This document shows, one piece after another, positions 1 through 8,121 of a stretch of 53,774 nt of DNA (position 1 is its first letter; each line of letters starts with the position of its first letter). The stretch lies in NCBI GenBank assembly GCA_039800165.1, contig JBDLRH010000025.1, positions 1 through 53,774 on the forward strand, written 5' to 3'. Below the pieces are notes generated by a model. That model was not told the origin of the DNA. It was given only the letters and a program-made list of their open reading frames with translations, and did not search any database. The translations under genes were made by a program, and so were the position numbers. This DNA comes from JBDLRH01 sp039800165 (GTDB lineage: Bacteria > Pseudomonadota > Gammaproteobacteria > Burkholderiales > Burkholderiaceae_C).

Positions 1-22
1 ATCCTTCCCCAAGGAGCTTCAC

Positions 23-1102
23 ATGGACCGCAGATCAGTCATCAAGAACGCCGGCATCGCTGGCGTGCTGGCTGCCGGCATCGCCCCGGCGGTGCACGCG
101 CAGGCCACCATCCGTTGGCGCCTCGCCTCGGCCTTCCCGAAATCGCTGGACACCCTGTTCGGCGTGAACGACGTGTTCGCCAAGAAGGTCTCGGACATGA
201 CCGGCGGCAAGTTCCAGATCACCACCCACGCGGCCGGTGAACTGATGCCCGCCTTCGGCGTGCTGGACGGCGTGACCAACGGTACGGTCGAGATGGCCAA
301 CACCGCGCCGTACTACCACTTCGGCAAGGACCCGACCTACGCGCTGGACTGCGCCATCCCCTTCGGCCTGAACGCACGCCAGATGCAGGCGTGGATGTAC
401 CACGGCAACGGCATGAAGCTGTTCCGCGAGTTCTATGCACAGGCCAACGTGGTGAACTTCGTGATGGGCAACACCGGCGCCCAGATGGGCGGCTGGTTCC
501 GCAAGGAGATCAAGTCGGTTGCCGACCTCAAGGGCCTGAAGTTCCGCGTCGGCGGCTTTGCCGGCAAGGTGCTCGAGCGCGTGGGCGTGGTGCCGCAAAA
601 CATCCCTGGCGGCGAGATCTACCAGGCGCTGGAAAAAGGCACGATCGACGCCGCCGAGTGGGTGGGCCCGTACGACGACCAGAAGCTCGGCTTCAACAAG
701 GTCGCGCCCAACTACTACTACCCCGGCTTCTGGGAAGGCGGCCCGCAGCTGTCGCTGTATGTCAACAAGCAGAAGTTCGACGCCCTGTCGGCCGACTACA
801 AGGCCATCATCGAGGCGGCCGCAGCCTATGCCCACGTGGACATGCAGACCCGCTACGACGCCCGCAACGTGGCTGCCCTCAAGCAGCTGGTGGGCGGTGG
901 CGTCAAGCTGTTCCGCTTCCCGAAGGACGTGATGGATGCCGCCTTCAAGGAGGCGATGGCCCTGTACTCCGAAATCGGCAACACCAACCCGAACTGGAAG
1001 AAGATCTACGACGACTACGCAGCCTTCCGCCGCGACCAGAACCTCTGGTTCCGTCTGGCCGAAGCGTCGTTCGACGACTTCATGCAGGCCCAGCGCCTGT
1101 AA
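23..1102 (+). CDS. TRAP transporter solute-binding protein, TakP-like (DctP superfamily)
   Basis: A 359-residue periplasmic receptor that captures a small organic acid for a tripartite TRAP transporter. The N-terminus MDRRSVIKNAG followed by a short hydrophobic stretch and VHAQ (cleavage near residue 27) looks like a twin-arginine signal. The mature part has the pattern I recall for Rhodobacter TakP (2-oxo-monocarboxylate receptor): WRLASAFPKSLDT, GGWFRKEI, RVGGFAGKVLERVG, EWVGPYDDQKLGF and YYYPGFWEGG. The ligand is inferred from that likeness only. An AAGGAG ribosome site at 11-16, six bases before the ATG, fixes the start. A hairpin terminator follows. The likely membrane partners dctQM lie just downstream but on the opposite strand, converging on this gene instead of following it. 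Confidence 0.9.
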   Translation: MDRRSVIKNAGIAGVLAAGIAPAVHAQATIRWRLASAFPKSLDTLFGVNDVFAKKVSDMTGGKFQITTHAAGELMPAFGVLDGVTNGTVEMANTAPYYHFGKDPTYALDCAIPFGLNARQMQAWMYHGNGMKLFREFYAQANVVNFVMGNTGAQMGGWFRKEIKSVADLKGLKFRVGGFAGKVLERVGVVPQNIPGGEIYQALEKGTIDAAEWVGPYDDQKLGFNKVAPNYYYPGFWEGGPQLSLYVNKQKFDALSADYKAIIEAAAAYAHVDMQTRYDARNVAALKQLVGGGVKLFRFPKDVMDAAFKEAMALYSEIGNTNPNWKKIYDDYAAFRRDQNLWFRLAEASFDDFMQAQRL

Positions 1103-1122
1103 TCAGGCTTCGCCTGGCCCAA

Positions 1123-1145
1123 GCCCCGCCTCGGCGGGGCTTTTT
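1123..1145 (+). terminator. Rho-independent terminator of the TakP-like gene
   Basis: GCCCCGCC and GGCGGGGC form a tight GC hairpin immediately followed by TTTTT, 20 bases after the stop codon. It ends the plus-strand transcript before the convergent dctQM genes. Confidence 0.85.
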
Positions 1146-1198
1146 GTTTTTCCGCCCCGCCTCTACGAACAACCGATACCGCATCGAGCGCCCAAGAA

Positions 1199-1220
1199 GA
1201 AGGGCCCCGCAGGGCCCTTC
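1199..1220 (-). terminator. Candidate terminator of dctQM
   Basis: GAAGGGCCC and GGGCCCTTC form a perfect 9-bp stem around a 4-base loop, just past the dctM stop on the minus strand. The minus-strand tail is only TTCTT, so termination strength is uncertain. Together with the hairpin at 1123-1145 it insulates two convergent units. Confidence 0.55.
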
Positions 1221-1241
1221 GTTGGTGGACGGCACGGGCCG

Positions 1242-3101
1242 CTACTTCTTGCCCTTCTGCTGGTCTTCCTTCATCGCTTCAAGCAGTGCGCGCATCGGGT
1301 CGTCCTGCTGGCTCTGGCGGTTCGCGCCATCCCCCGCAGGTGAAGCGGGCGCACCACCACCGGCCGGCGCAGCGCCGCCCGGTTGCAGGCCGCCACCAGG
1401 CGCTTCCTGCTGCGACTCGCGCGGCTGCACTTCGAGTTGCTGCAAGGCCTTGTCGAAGTCGACCTTGGGGCCCTGCTCGATGCCGCCGGTCACCAGGCTC
1501 GGCCAGACGATGACCACCACCACCATGATCAACTGGAGCACGATGAACGCGATCGAGCCCTTGTAGATCTGGCTGGTGGCCACGGCGGGGATGGTCTCGC
1601 CGGTCACGCGGTCCTTGTAGTCCTTCTTGGCGGCCACGCTGCGCAGGTAGAACAGCGCAAAGCCGAACGGTGGCGTGAGGAACGAGGTCTGCAGGTTCAT
1701 TGCCACCACCACGCCGAACCAGATCAGGATCATGTCTTGCGGCGTGCCGGGCGGCAGGTAGCCCGCCAGGATCTTCTCGGCCACCGGCGCGAGGATCGGG
1801 ATCACGATGAAGGCGATCTCGAAGAAGTCGATGAAGCAGCCCAGGATGAAGATCAGCACGTTGACGACGATCAGGAAGCCAATCGCGCCGCCGGGCATGT
1901 CCTTGAACAGTTCTTCCACCCAGATGTGGCCGTCGGCCGCATTGAAGGTGAAGCTGAACACGGTGGAGCCGATCAGGATGAACAGCACGAAGATCGACAG
2001 GCGCGAGGTGTTGTCCAGCGCCTGCACGAACAGCTTCTTGTCCAGGCGTTTGCGCGCCAGCGCCATGATCAGGGCGCCCAGGGCACCCATGGCGCCGCCT
2101 TCGGTGGGCGTGGCCACTCCGAGGAAGATGGTGCCCAGCACCAGGAAGATCAGCACCAGCGGCGGAATCAGCACGAAGGTGACGCGCTCGCTCAGCTTGG
2201 ACAGCAGACCGAGCTTGAAGGCCGAGTTCGCCAGCGCCAGGCCCAGGGCCAGGAACGAGGCCACCGTCATCGACATGATGATGATTTCGTCGCCCGGGGC
2301 CGGTGTGCTGCGCTCAAGCCACGGGTTCATGATCGATTGATGCACCTGCGACCAGGCGTAGCCTGCGCCGCCGCAAATGGCAAACAGCACCAGCAGCGAG
2401 ATGTGGCCCGAGTTGCCGTTCGCTTCGCGGTAGATGCGCGCCTCGGGCGGCAGGGCTGGAACCCAGCTCGGCCGAACCAGTGCCACCACGATGATGAATA
2501 CAAGGTACAGGCCCACCAGCATCAGGCCGGGAATCAGCGCGCCGGCGTACATGTCGCCCACCGAGCGGCCAAGCTGGTCGGCCAGCACGATCAGCACCAG
2601 CGAGGGCGGAATGGCCTGCGCCAGCGTGCCCGAGGCGGTGATCGTGCCGGTGGCAATGGTGCGGTTGTAGCCGTAGCGCAGCATGATGGGCAGCGAGATC
2701 AGGCCCATCGAGATGACCGCCGCGGCCACCACGCCGGTGGTGGCGGCCAGCAGCGCGCCCACCAGGATCACCGCAATCGCCAGGCCGCCGCGCAGCGGGC
2801 CGAACACCTGGCCCACCGTCTCCAGCAGGTCTTCGGCCATTCCTGATCGTTCAAGAATGATGCCCATGAAGGTGAAGAACGGGATGGCCAGCAGCGTGTC
2901 GTTCTGCATGATGCCGAACACCCGCTGCGGCAGGGCCTGGAACAGGTTGCTGTTGAACAGGCCTGCTTCCATGCCGATGAAGCCGAACAGCAGGCCGGTG
3001 GCAGCCAGACCGAAGGCGACCGGAATGCCGGACAGGAGAAAGACGAACAGCCCCGCGAACATCAGCGGGACGAAGTTGTGGGCGATGAATCCGGCTTCCA
3101 T
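1242..3101 (-). CDS. dctM: TRAP transporter large permease, DctM (mannitol/chloroaromatic type)
   Basis: A 619-residue polytopic inner-membrane protein that forms the sodium-driven translocation subunit of a TRAP transporter. It opens with a membrane segment (GLFVFLLSGIPVAFGLAATG) and has many further hydrophobic helices. A central insertion near residues 220-300 makes it longer than the usual 430-residue DctM, as is common in the mannitol/chloroaromatic and TakM-like branch. The last 50 residues are an unusual soluble tail, first Gly/Pro/Ala-rich and then charged (ending EDQQKGKK). Its start codon directly abuts the dctQ stop, so translation is probably coupled. It is expected to pair with DctQ at 3102-3707 and, by family likeness, with the TakP-like receptor at 23-1102. 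Confidence 0.92.
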   Translation of the reverse strand: MEAGFIAHNFVPLMFAGLFVFLLSGIPVAFGLAATGLLFGFIGMEAGLFNSNLFQALPQRVFGIMQNDTLLAIPFFTFMGIILERSGMAEDLLETVGQVFGPLRGGLAIAVILVGALLAATTGVVAAAVISMGLISLPIMLRYGYNRTIATGTITASGTLAQAIPPSLVLIVLADQLGRSVGDMYAGALIPGLMLVGLYLVFIIVVALVRPSWVPALPPEARIYREANGNSGHISLLVLFAICGGAGYAWSQVHQSIMNPWLERSTPAPGDEIIIMSMTVASFLALGLALANSAFKLGLLSKLSERVTFVLIPPLVLIFLVLGTIFLGVATPTEGGAMGALGALIMALARKRLDKKLFVQALDNTSRLSIFVLFILIGSTVFSFTFNAADGHIWVEELFKDMPGGAIGFLIVVNVLIFILGCFIDFFEIAFIVIPILAPVAEKILAGYLPPGTPQDMILIWFGVVVAMNLQTSFLTPPFGFALFYLRSVAAKKDYKDRVTGETIPAVATSQIYKGSIAFIVLQLIMVVVVIVWPSLVTGGIEQGPKVDFDKALQQLEVQPRESQQEAPGGGLQPGGAAPAGGGAPASPAGDGANRQSQQDDPMRALLEAMKEDQQKGKK

Positions 3102-3707
3102 TTATTTCGCTCCTTCCAGAGCTTTTCTCTCGGCTTCGGCGGCCAGCTCTTCGGCCAGCAGTTCTTCGTCTGACTTGCCGGGCTCGACGCTGAACGGCTC
3201 GGGCAGGGCGCCCTGCAGGAACGCAAAGCGCTTGATCAGTTCAGAGCAGGCCTGCAGCAGCAGGATGGTGAAGCCCAGGGGAATCAGCCCCAGCACCGGC
3301 CAGCGGATCAGGCCACCGGCGTTGGACGACATCTCGCCGGTCTTCCATGCGTTGTAGAAGAATGGCCAGCTCAGGTTGATGAGGATCAGGCACAGCGGAA
3401 TCAGGAAGATGATGATGCCCGCGATGTCGATGATCGCGTTGGTGCGCTTGGTCAGCTTGCTCGACACGAAGTCGATGCGCACATGCACATTGCGCAGGAA
3501 GGCGTAACCCGCACCCAGCATGAACACGCCGGCAAACAGGTACCACTGGATTTCCAGCAGCGCGTTCGAGCTGGTCGAGAAGGCCTTGCGCACAATCGCG
3601 TTGCCGGCGCTGATCAACACCGCTGCCAGCACCAGCCAGCGGACGAACTTGCCGACCAGTTCATTGAGCCGGTCGATCTGATGCGAGATCGTCAAGAGGA
3701 AGGACAT
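3102..3707 (-). CDS. dctQ: TRAP transporter small permease, DctQ
   Basis: A 201-residue membrane protein with four hydrophobic segments. The family contains the DctQ subunit that supports DctM in the inner membrane. Typical features are WYLFAGVFMLGAGYAFLRNVHVRID around residues 50-75 (an aromatic helix followed by a conserved VRID/V-R-V element), a third helix LIPLCLILINL, and a fourth near GLIPLGFTILLLQ. The Glu/Ala-rich C-terminus is soluble. The reading frame stays open far upstream, but the ATG at 3707 begins the membrane domain and the upstream part is antisense to the EgtB-like gene. It is divergent from that gene across about 180 bp, which must hold both promoters. Confidence 0.88.
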   Translation of the reverse strand: MSFLLTISHQIDRLNELVGKFVRWLVLAAVLISAGNAIVRKAFSTSSNALLEIQWYLFAGVFMLGAGYAFLRNVHVRIDFVSSKLTKRTNAIIDIAGIIIFLIPLCLILINLSWPFFYNAWKTGEMSSNAGGLIRWPVLGLIPLGFTILLLQACSELIKRFAFLQGALPEPFSVEPGKSDEELLAEELAAEAERKALEGAK

Positions 3708-3887
3708 GAAGACTCCGTGAGCGAAGTACCAAGGACCCAAGAGGGCATTCTTGAACAACCGAAGGACTGTAGCGGCTCGCGGGGACATTTCCGGCGGCGC
3801 AGCATTGTGGTTTCTACTCATGCCTGTCGTGGCGGTGACCGCTGATTGCGACAGAGTGTTTCGCGCATGCAAAGAAAGGGCATCGAC

Positions 3888-5213
3888 ATGCCATCCGTGA
3901 CCCCGGCCGCCAGCATCGACGACCCCGCGGTATTTGCCGCAGGGCCCGACCTGCTGTCGCTTGCGCTGATGGATGCGCGCAACCAGACGCTGCACCTGCT
4001 GTCGGCCTTCGAAGCCGCGCTGGGCGAGGGTGGCTGGCCGTCGCACGACGACTGCACACGTGCAGGCGTGGCCTCGCCGCTGTGGCAGTTCGGGCACATC
4101 GGCTGGTTCGCCGAGCGCTGGGTGGTGCGCAACCTGCACCGCAGCGCGGGTGCCGCCTGCCCTGCGGGTGCGGTGCTGCTGCCCAGCAGCGAGGGCTACG
4201 CCGACGGCTGGTGGAGCGAGCCGCCGTGCAGCGACGCGCCCTTGCCGGGCACCGACGAGTTGCGCCGCTGGCTGCTGTCCACGCAAGAGGCGGTGCAAGA
4301 CCTGGTGGAGCGCAGTGCGCCGGCGCCGGGCCACGCTGGGGCGCGTGGCACAGACGGCGCCGCTTGGAGTGATGCGCTGTACTTTGCGCGCATCGCCTTG
4401 CTGCACGAAGACCGCAGCTGCGAAACCCTGCTGGCCACCGCGCAGGCGCTGGGCGTGCCGCTCAAGCTGCAGGCGCCTGGCGCCGTGGCGCCGCGCGAGC
4501 CGCTGCGCTTGCCGGCCACGCGCTGGGCCCTGGGTGCTGCAGCCAGCACACAGGCCAAGGCATCTGGCACGGCGCATGCGCTGGTGGCACCGATGGAGGC
4601 CGGCACACTTGAGCAGGCGGTGCCCGAATACGAGATCGACGCGCAGCCGGTGAGCTGGGCACAGTTTGTCGAGTTTGTGGACGACGGCGGCTACGACCGC
4701 GACGAGCTGTGGCAGCCAGAAGGCTGGCGCTGGCTGCAGGACGCGTCGCTGCACGACGGCGGGCGACGTGCGCCGCGCTATGTGGAGCAGATTGGCGTGG
4801 CCAGCGGCGCGGTGCTGCAGACGCGCTTTGGCCGCGCGGCACGCATGGCCGGCGGGCAGTGCGTCATGCATGTGTCGTGGTGGGAGGCCGATGCCTGGTG
4901 CCGCTGGGCCGGCCGGCGCCTGCCGACCGAAGCCGAGTGGGAGTACGCCGCCTGCACCGCGCAGCGGCGCGGGTTTCGCTTTGGCGAGGTGCATGAATGG
5001 ACGGCCACGCTGCTGCGGCCCTGGCAGGCAGGGCAGCTGCCGGCGTGGGCCGCCGACTGGCCTGGCAGCGGCACGGGCCTCATCGGCCAGGCGCGGGTGC
5101 TGCGCGGGGCTTCGTTTGCAAGCCGCGCCCGGCTGCACGACCCGCGCCGCCGCGGCTTTGCACGGCCAGGCGACGACCTCGGCTTTGTCGGCTTTCGCTC
5201 GTGTGCGCTGTAG
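3888..5213 (+). CDS. EgtB/SenA-family non-heme iron enzyme (C-S or C-Se bond forming), variant iron site
   Basis: A 441-residue two-domain protein: an N-terminal DinB-like four-helix domain (about 1-180) and a C-terminal formylglycine-generating-enzyme (SUMF1/FGE) domain with PVSWAQFVEFVDDGGY, SWWEADAWCRWAGRRLPTE (around 330-346) and a final GFVGFRSC. This architecture is shared by EgtB (ergothioneine synthesis), OvoA and the selenoneine synthase SenA of Variovorax. The first iron ligand appears as H70 in GHIGWF. The second motif, normally HE-x-x-H-x-E, reads HEDRSCE (residues 173-179), so a Ser stands where a ligand His is expected. No senB, selD or egtD gene is nearby. The start at 3888 is chosen for GAAAGGG seven bases upstream; two earlier in-frame starts lack such a site. 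Precise product unknown. Confidence 0.75.
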   Translation: MPSVTPAASIDDPAVFAAGPDLLSLALMDARNQTLHLLSAFEAALGEGGWPSHDDCTRAGVASPLWQFGHIGWFAERWVVRNLHRSAGAACPAGAVLLPSSEGYADGWWSEPPCSDAPLPGTDELRRWLLSTQEAVQDLVERSAPAPGHAGARGTDGAAWSDALYFARIALLHEDRSCETLLATAQALGVPLKLQAPGAVAPREPLRLPATRWALGAAASTQAKASGTAHALVAPMEAGTLEQAVPEYEIDAQPVSWAQFVEFVDDGGYDRDELWQPEGWRWLQDASLHDGGRRAPRYVEQIGVASGAVLQTRFGRAARMAGGQCVMHVSWWEADAWCRWAGRRLPTEAEWEYAACTAQRRGFRFGEVHEWTATLLRPWQAGQLPAWAADWPGSGTGLIGQARVLRGASFASRARLHDPRRRGFARPGDDLGFVGFRSCAL

Positions 5214-5295
5214 GCGGCGGGGCAGCGTGTGGTCATGCGTGTGGCCAGCGCCGTATCCCTTGGCGTATAACGCGGGCTGAAGGAACCCGCCCGCC

Positions 5296-5643
5296 ATGAA
5301 GACCCGCGTCCAGTTTCGCCTGCGCATCCAGCGCGATGAGGACATTGCCATCGGCCCGGGCAAGGTGGCGCTGCTGGAGGCGATTGCCGAGACCGGCTCG
5401 ATCTCTGCTGCCGCGCGCGAGCTGGGCATGTCGTACCGGCGTGCCTGGCTGCTGATCGACCAGCTCAACCAGGCGCTGCAGCAGCCGGCGGTGCTGACGG
5501 CAACCGGCGGCGCGCACGGCGGCGGCGCCAGCCTCACGCCGGTGGGCGACGAGGTGGTGCGCCGCTACCGCGCCATCGAAAGCACTGCGCGCCTGGCCGC
5601 AGCGGCTGACATTGCCGCGCTGACCCGGCTGCTCGCGCCCTGA
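5296..5643 (+). CDS. modE: ModE-like winged-helix regulator, DNA-binding domain only
   Basis: A 115-residue protein matching the N-terminal DNA-binding half of ModE, the molybdate-responsive regulator. GPGKVALLEAIAETGSISAA, then RELGMSYRRAWLLIDQLNQ, is the typical LysR-like helix-turn-helix of ModE, and LTPVGDEVVRRYRAIE follows. The C-terminal molybdate-binding (MOP/TOBE) domains of E. coli ModE are absent, so molybdate sensing would need another partner or the protein responds differently. It is first in a run with modB, modA and modC. A TATAAC-like element at 5266-5271 could be its -10 box; a weak AAGGA lies before the ATG. Short ModE-N proteins are known elsewhere, so this is not necessarily truncation. 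Confidence 0.85.
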   Translation: MKTRVQFRLRIQRDEDIAIGPGKVALLEAIAETGSISAAARELGMSYRRAWLLIDQLNQALQQPAVLTATGGAHGGGASLTPVGDEVVRRYRAIESTARLAAAADIAALTRLLAP

Positions 5644-5730
5644 GTGCGCGGCCGCGCATTCCCTGATGCGGCGCTGAAGCGCCAGCGCGAAGGCGCGCCT
5701 GGCGCATAATCCGCAGCGTTGTATCTTTCA

Positions 5731-6438
5731 ATGCATGACGCTCGCGTGATGATGCTCGACTGGTCGCCGTTGTGGCTGTCACTCAAGGTGGCGGGCGTGG
5801 CCACGCTGCTGGCGGCGGTGCTGGGCATCGCGCTGGGCTGGTGGCTGGCGCGCAGGCCATTCCCCGGCAGCGGCTGGCTCGAGGCGGTGCTGATGCTGCC
5901 GCTGGTGCTGCCGCCCACGGTGATCGGCTACGCCATCCTGGTGGCGGCCGGCCGCAACAGCCCGCTGGGCGCGTGGCTGCGCGAGCACTTCGACTACACC
6001 ATCATCTTCAGCTGGCATGGCGCGGCGGTGGCCTCGGCGCTGGTGGCGCTGCCGCTGGTGCTGAAGTCGGCCATCGCCGCCTTCTCGGGCGTGGACCGTA
6101 CGCTGGAGGCAGCGGCCCGCACGCTTCGGCAGACGCCCTGGTCGGTGTTCGTGCGGGTCACGCTGCCGCTGGCCTGGCCCGGCATCCTGGCCGGCACGCT
6201 GCTGGCCTACGCCCGCGCCATGGGCGAGTTCGGTGCGTCGCTGATGGTGGCGGGCTCCATCCCCGGGCAGACGCAGACGCTGTCGATGGCCATCTACGAC
6301 GCCGTGCAGGCCGGGCAGGACGACATCGCGCTGGTGCTGGTGGTCGTGACCTCGGTGGTGTCGGTGGCGGTGCTGCTGGTGTCCAACCGCTTGCTGTCGG
6401 GCCCGGCGCGGCGGCGCGGCGCGCAGGCGCTGGGCTGA
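5731..6438 (+). CDS. modB: Molybdate ABC transporter permease ModB
   Basis: An inner-membrane permease of about 235 residues for molybdate import. It has five to six hydrophobic helices (WLSLKVAGVATLLAAVLGIA, LMLPLVLPPTVIGYAILV and others). The cytoplasmic loop EAAARTLRQTPW, followed by GILAGTLLAYARAMGEFGAS, is the EAA-type loop that docks the ATPase and is typical of ModB/CysTW permeases. The start is uncertain: TTG 5719, ATG 5731 and ATG 5749 are all in frame and none has a clear ribosome site. ATG 5731 is chosen because a CATAAT element at 5705-5710 would give a short leader. The order modB-modA-modC differs from the usual modA-modB-modC. Confidence 0.92.
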   Translation: MHDARVMMLDWSPLWLSLKVAGVATLLAAVLGIALGWWLARRPFPGSGWLEAVLMLPLVLPPTVIGYAILVAAGRNSPLGAWLREHFDYTIIFSWHGAAVASALVALPLVLKSAIAAFSGVDRTLEAAARTLRQTPWSVFVRVTLPLAWPGILAGTLLAYARAMGEFGASLMVAGSIPGQTQTLSMAIYDAVQAGQDDIALVLVVVTSVVSVAVLLVSNRLLSGPARRRGAQALG

Positions 6439-6450
6439 AAGGGCGGGGGC

Positions 6451-7305
6451 ATGGCGAACCGTCGGCGGTGGAGCATCGGGCGGCACCTGCCACTGTTCCT
6501 GGGCCTTGGCTTGGTTTGGAACGTCATGTGGAGCGTGGTGTGGAGCCTGGTGCCGATGGCTGCGTCCGCCCAGCAGGTGCAAGGTGCGCAGGCACAGGGC
6601 GCGGTGGTCACCGTGTCCGCCGCCGCCAGCCTGGGCGATGCGATGCGCGAGGTGGCCCAGCGTTTTGAGCGCCAGCACACCGGCGTGCGGGTGCGGCTGA
6701 ATGTGGCCGCCTCGGGCGTGCTGGTGCAGCAGATGGCACAGGGCGCGCCGGTGGATGTGCTGGTCAGCGCCGACGCCGCCACCATGGACCGCGCCCAGCG
6801 CGAGCGGCTGGTGGACGCATCCACCCGACGTGTGATCGCCGGCAATGCGCTGGTGTTGGCGGTGCCGAACGCACCTGCCCACACCGGCGTGGTTCCGGTC
6901 CGATCCCTCAACGACCTGGGCACACCGCAGGTGCGGCGCGTGGCGATCGGCAAGCCGGCCACGGTGCCGGCCGGCCTGCATGCACGCGAGGCGCTGGAGG
7001 CCGCGGGCCTGTGGGCCACTGTCGCGCCGCGCATCGTGCCCGCCGATTCGGTGCGCCAGGTGCTGGACTATCTGGCGCGTGGCGAAGTCGATGCCGGCTT
7101 TGTCTATCGCACCGACGCCGCCGCCCAGCCCGCGCGGGTGCGGGTGGTGCAGGTGGTGCCGACCGCACGCCCGGTGATGTACCCGGCTGCGGTGGCGCAG
7201 CAGGCGCCGCAGCCGGCGCTGGCGCGCGAGTTCCTGCGCTTCTTGCTGTCCGAGCCCGCGCAGGCGGTGCTGCGCGATCGCGGCTTTGCCCCCGCGGTGC
7301 CCTGA
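6451..7305 (+). CDS. modA: Molybdate-binding periplasmic protein ModA
   Basis: A 284-residue periplasmic receptor delivering molybdate to ModB/ModC. A long N-terminal signal (basic MANRRRW, hydrophobic core, ASAQQ cleavage region near residue 40) precedes the mature domain. VTVSAAASLGDAMREVAQRF and VAASGVLVQQMAQGAPVDVL are the two conserved oxyanion-binding stretches of ModA, and SADAATMD and GFVYRTDA fit the same fold. It lies 12 bp after modB, and its TGA overlaps the modC ATG (TGATG), so it is translated as part of one operon. Upstream GGGCGGGGG gives a plausible but G-heavy ribosome site. Confidence 0.94.
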   Translation: MANRRRWSIGRHLPLFLGLGLVWNVMWSVVWSLVPMAASAQQVQGAQAQGAVVTVSAAASLGDAMREVAQRFERQHTGVRVRLNVAASGVLVQQMAQGAPVDVLVSADAATMDRAQRERLVDASTRRVIAGNALVLAVPNAPAHTGVVPVRSLNDLGTPQVRRVAIGKPATVPAGLHAREALEAAGLWATVAPRIVPADSVRQVLDYLARGEVDAGFVYRTDAAAQPARVRVVQVVPTARPVMYPAAVAQQAPQPALAREFLRFLLSEPAQAVLRDRGFAPAVP

Positions 7306-8084
7306 TGTCGACCGCCGCCGCGCCGCTGATTGATGTGCAGCTCGCGCTGTCGGTGCACGACGGCACGCGCGGCTTCGATCTGGATGTGGCACTGCGCAGC
7401 ACCGCGCCCTTTGTGGTGCTGTACGGGCCTTCCGGGTCGGGCAAGACGCTGACGCTGCAGGCCATCGCCGGGCTGCTGGCGCCGCGCGCAGGGCATGTGC
7501 GGGTGGCCGGCCGCACGCTGTTTGAAGCCACCGCGGGCACCGCCCCGCGTACCGGGGACCCGGGCACCGCCCCGCGCATCAACGTGCCAGCGCATGACCG
7601 CGGCGTGGGCTACCTGTTTCAGGACTACGCGCTGTTCCCGCACCTCGATGTGCGGCAGAACATCGCCTTTGGCGTGACCGACTGGCGGCGCCGCGGCGTG
7701 CCGCCTGCATCGCAGCCGCTGATCGAGCGGCTGATCGATCACATGGGCCTGCGCGGGCTGGAACGCAGCCGCCCTGCAGCCCTGTCGGGCGGGCAGCGAC
7801 AGCGGGTGGCGCTGGCGCGTGCGCTCGCCTGCGAGCCGCAGTTGCTGTTGCTGGATGAACCCTTCGCATCGCTCAACCCGATGCTGCGCGATGCGATGCG
7901 CGCCGAGCTGCAGGCGCTGCTGCAGCAGTGGCGCATTCCGGTGGTGATGATCACCCACGACCTGGAAGACGCACTGGCGCTGGCCGACACCGTGTTTGTC
8001 TATGCCGAAGGCCGCATTGCGCGTGCGGTGGACTTCCGCGCGGTGACCGGGCGCAGCGACCGCATCCTGGCGCTGGCTGGCTGA
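7305..8084 (+). CDS. modC: Molybdate ABC transporter ATPase ModC, short form without MOP domain
   Basis: A 259-residue ABC ATPase powering molybdate import. Walker A GPSGSGKT is at 41-48, the Q-loop lies in YLFQDYALFPHL, signature LSGGQ is at 160-164, Walker B LLLLDEP carries D184/E185, and the switch His is H218 in MITHD. All catalytic residues are present. The usual ModC (about 350 residues) carries a C-terminal molybdate-binding MOP domain; here the protein ends soon after the ATPase core. The start overlaps the modA stop by one base. It converges on the regulator at 8122-9324. Confidence 0.93.
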   Translation: MSTAAAPLIDVQLALSVHDGTRGFDLDVALRSTAPFVVLYGPSGSGKTLTLQAIAGLLAPRAGHVRVAGRTLFEATAGTAPRTGDPGTAPRINVPAHDRGVGYLFQDYALFPHLDVRQNIAFGVTDWRRRGVPPASQPLIERLIDHMGLRGLERSRPAALSGGQRQRVALARALACEPQLLLLDEPFASLNPMLRDAMRAELQALLQQWRIPVVMITHDLEDALALADTVFVYAEGRIARAVDFRAVTGRSDRILALAG

Positions 8085-8121
8085 TGCCGCGTCCGTCGGT
8101 GTTGCGCCGGCCGGTGCAGCG

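Noticed and set aside
3708..5537. Upstream extension of dctQ to over 800 codons
   Set aside because: The extra part is antisense to the EgtB-like gene and unlike any membrane protein; the ATG at 3707 begins the DctQ helices.
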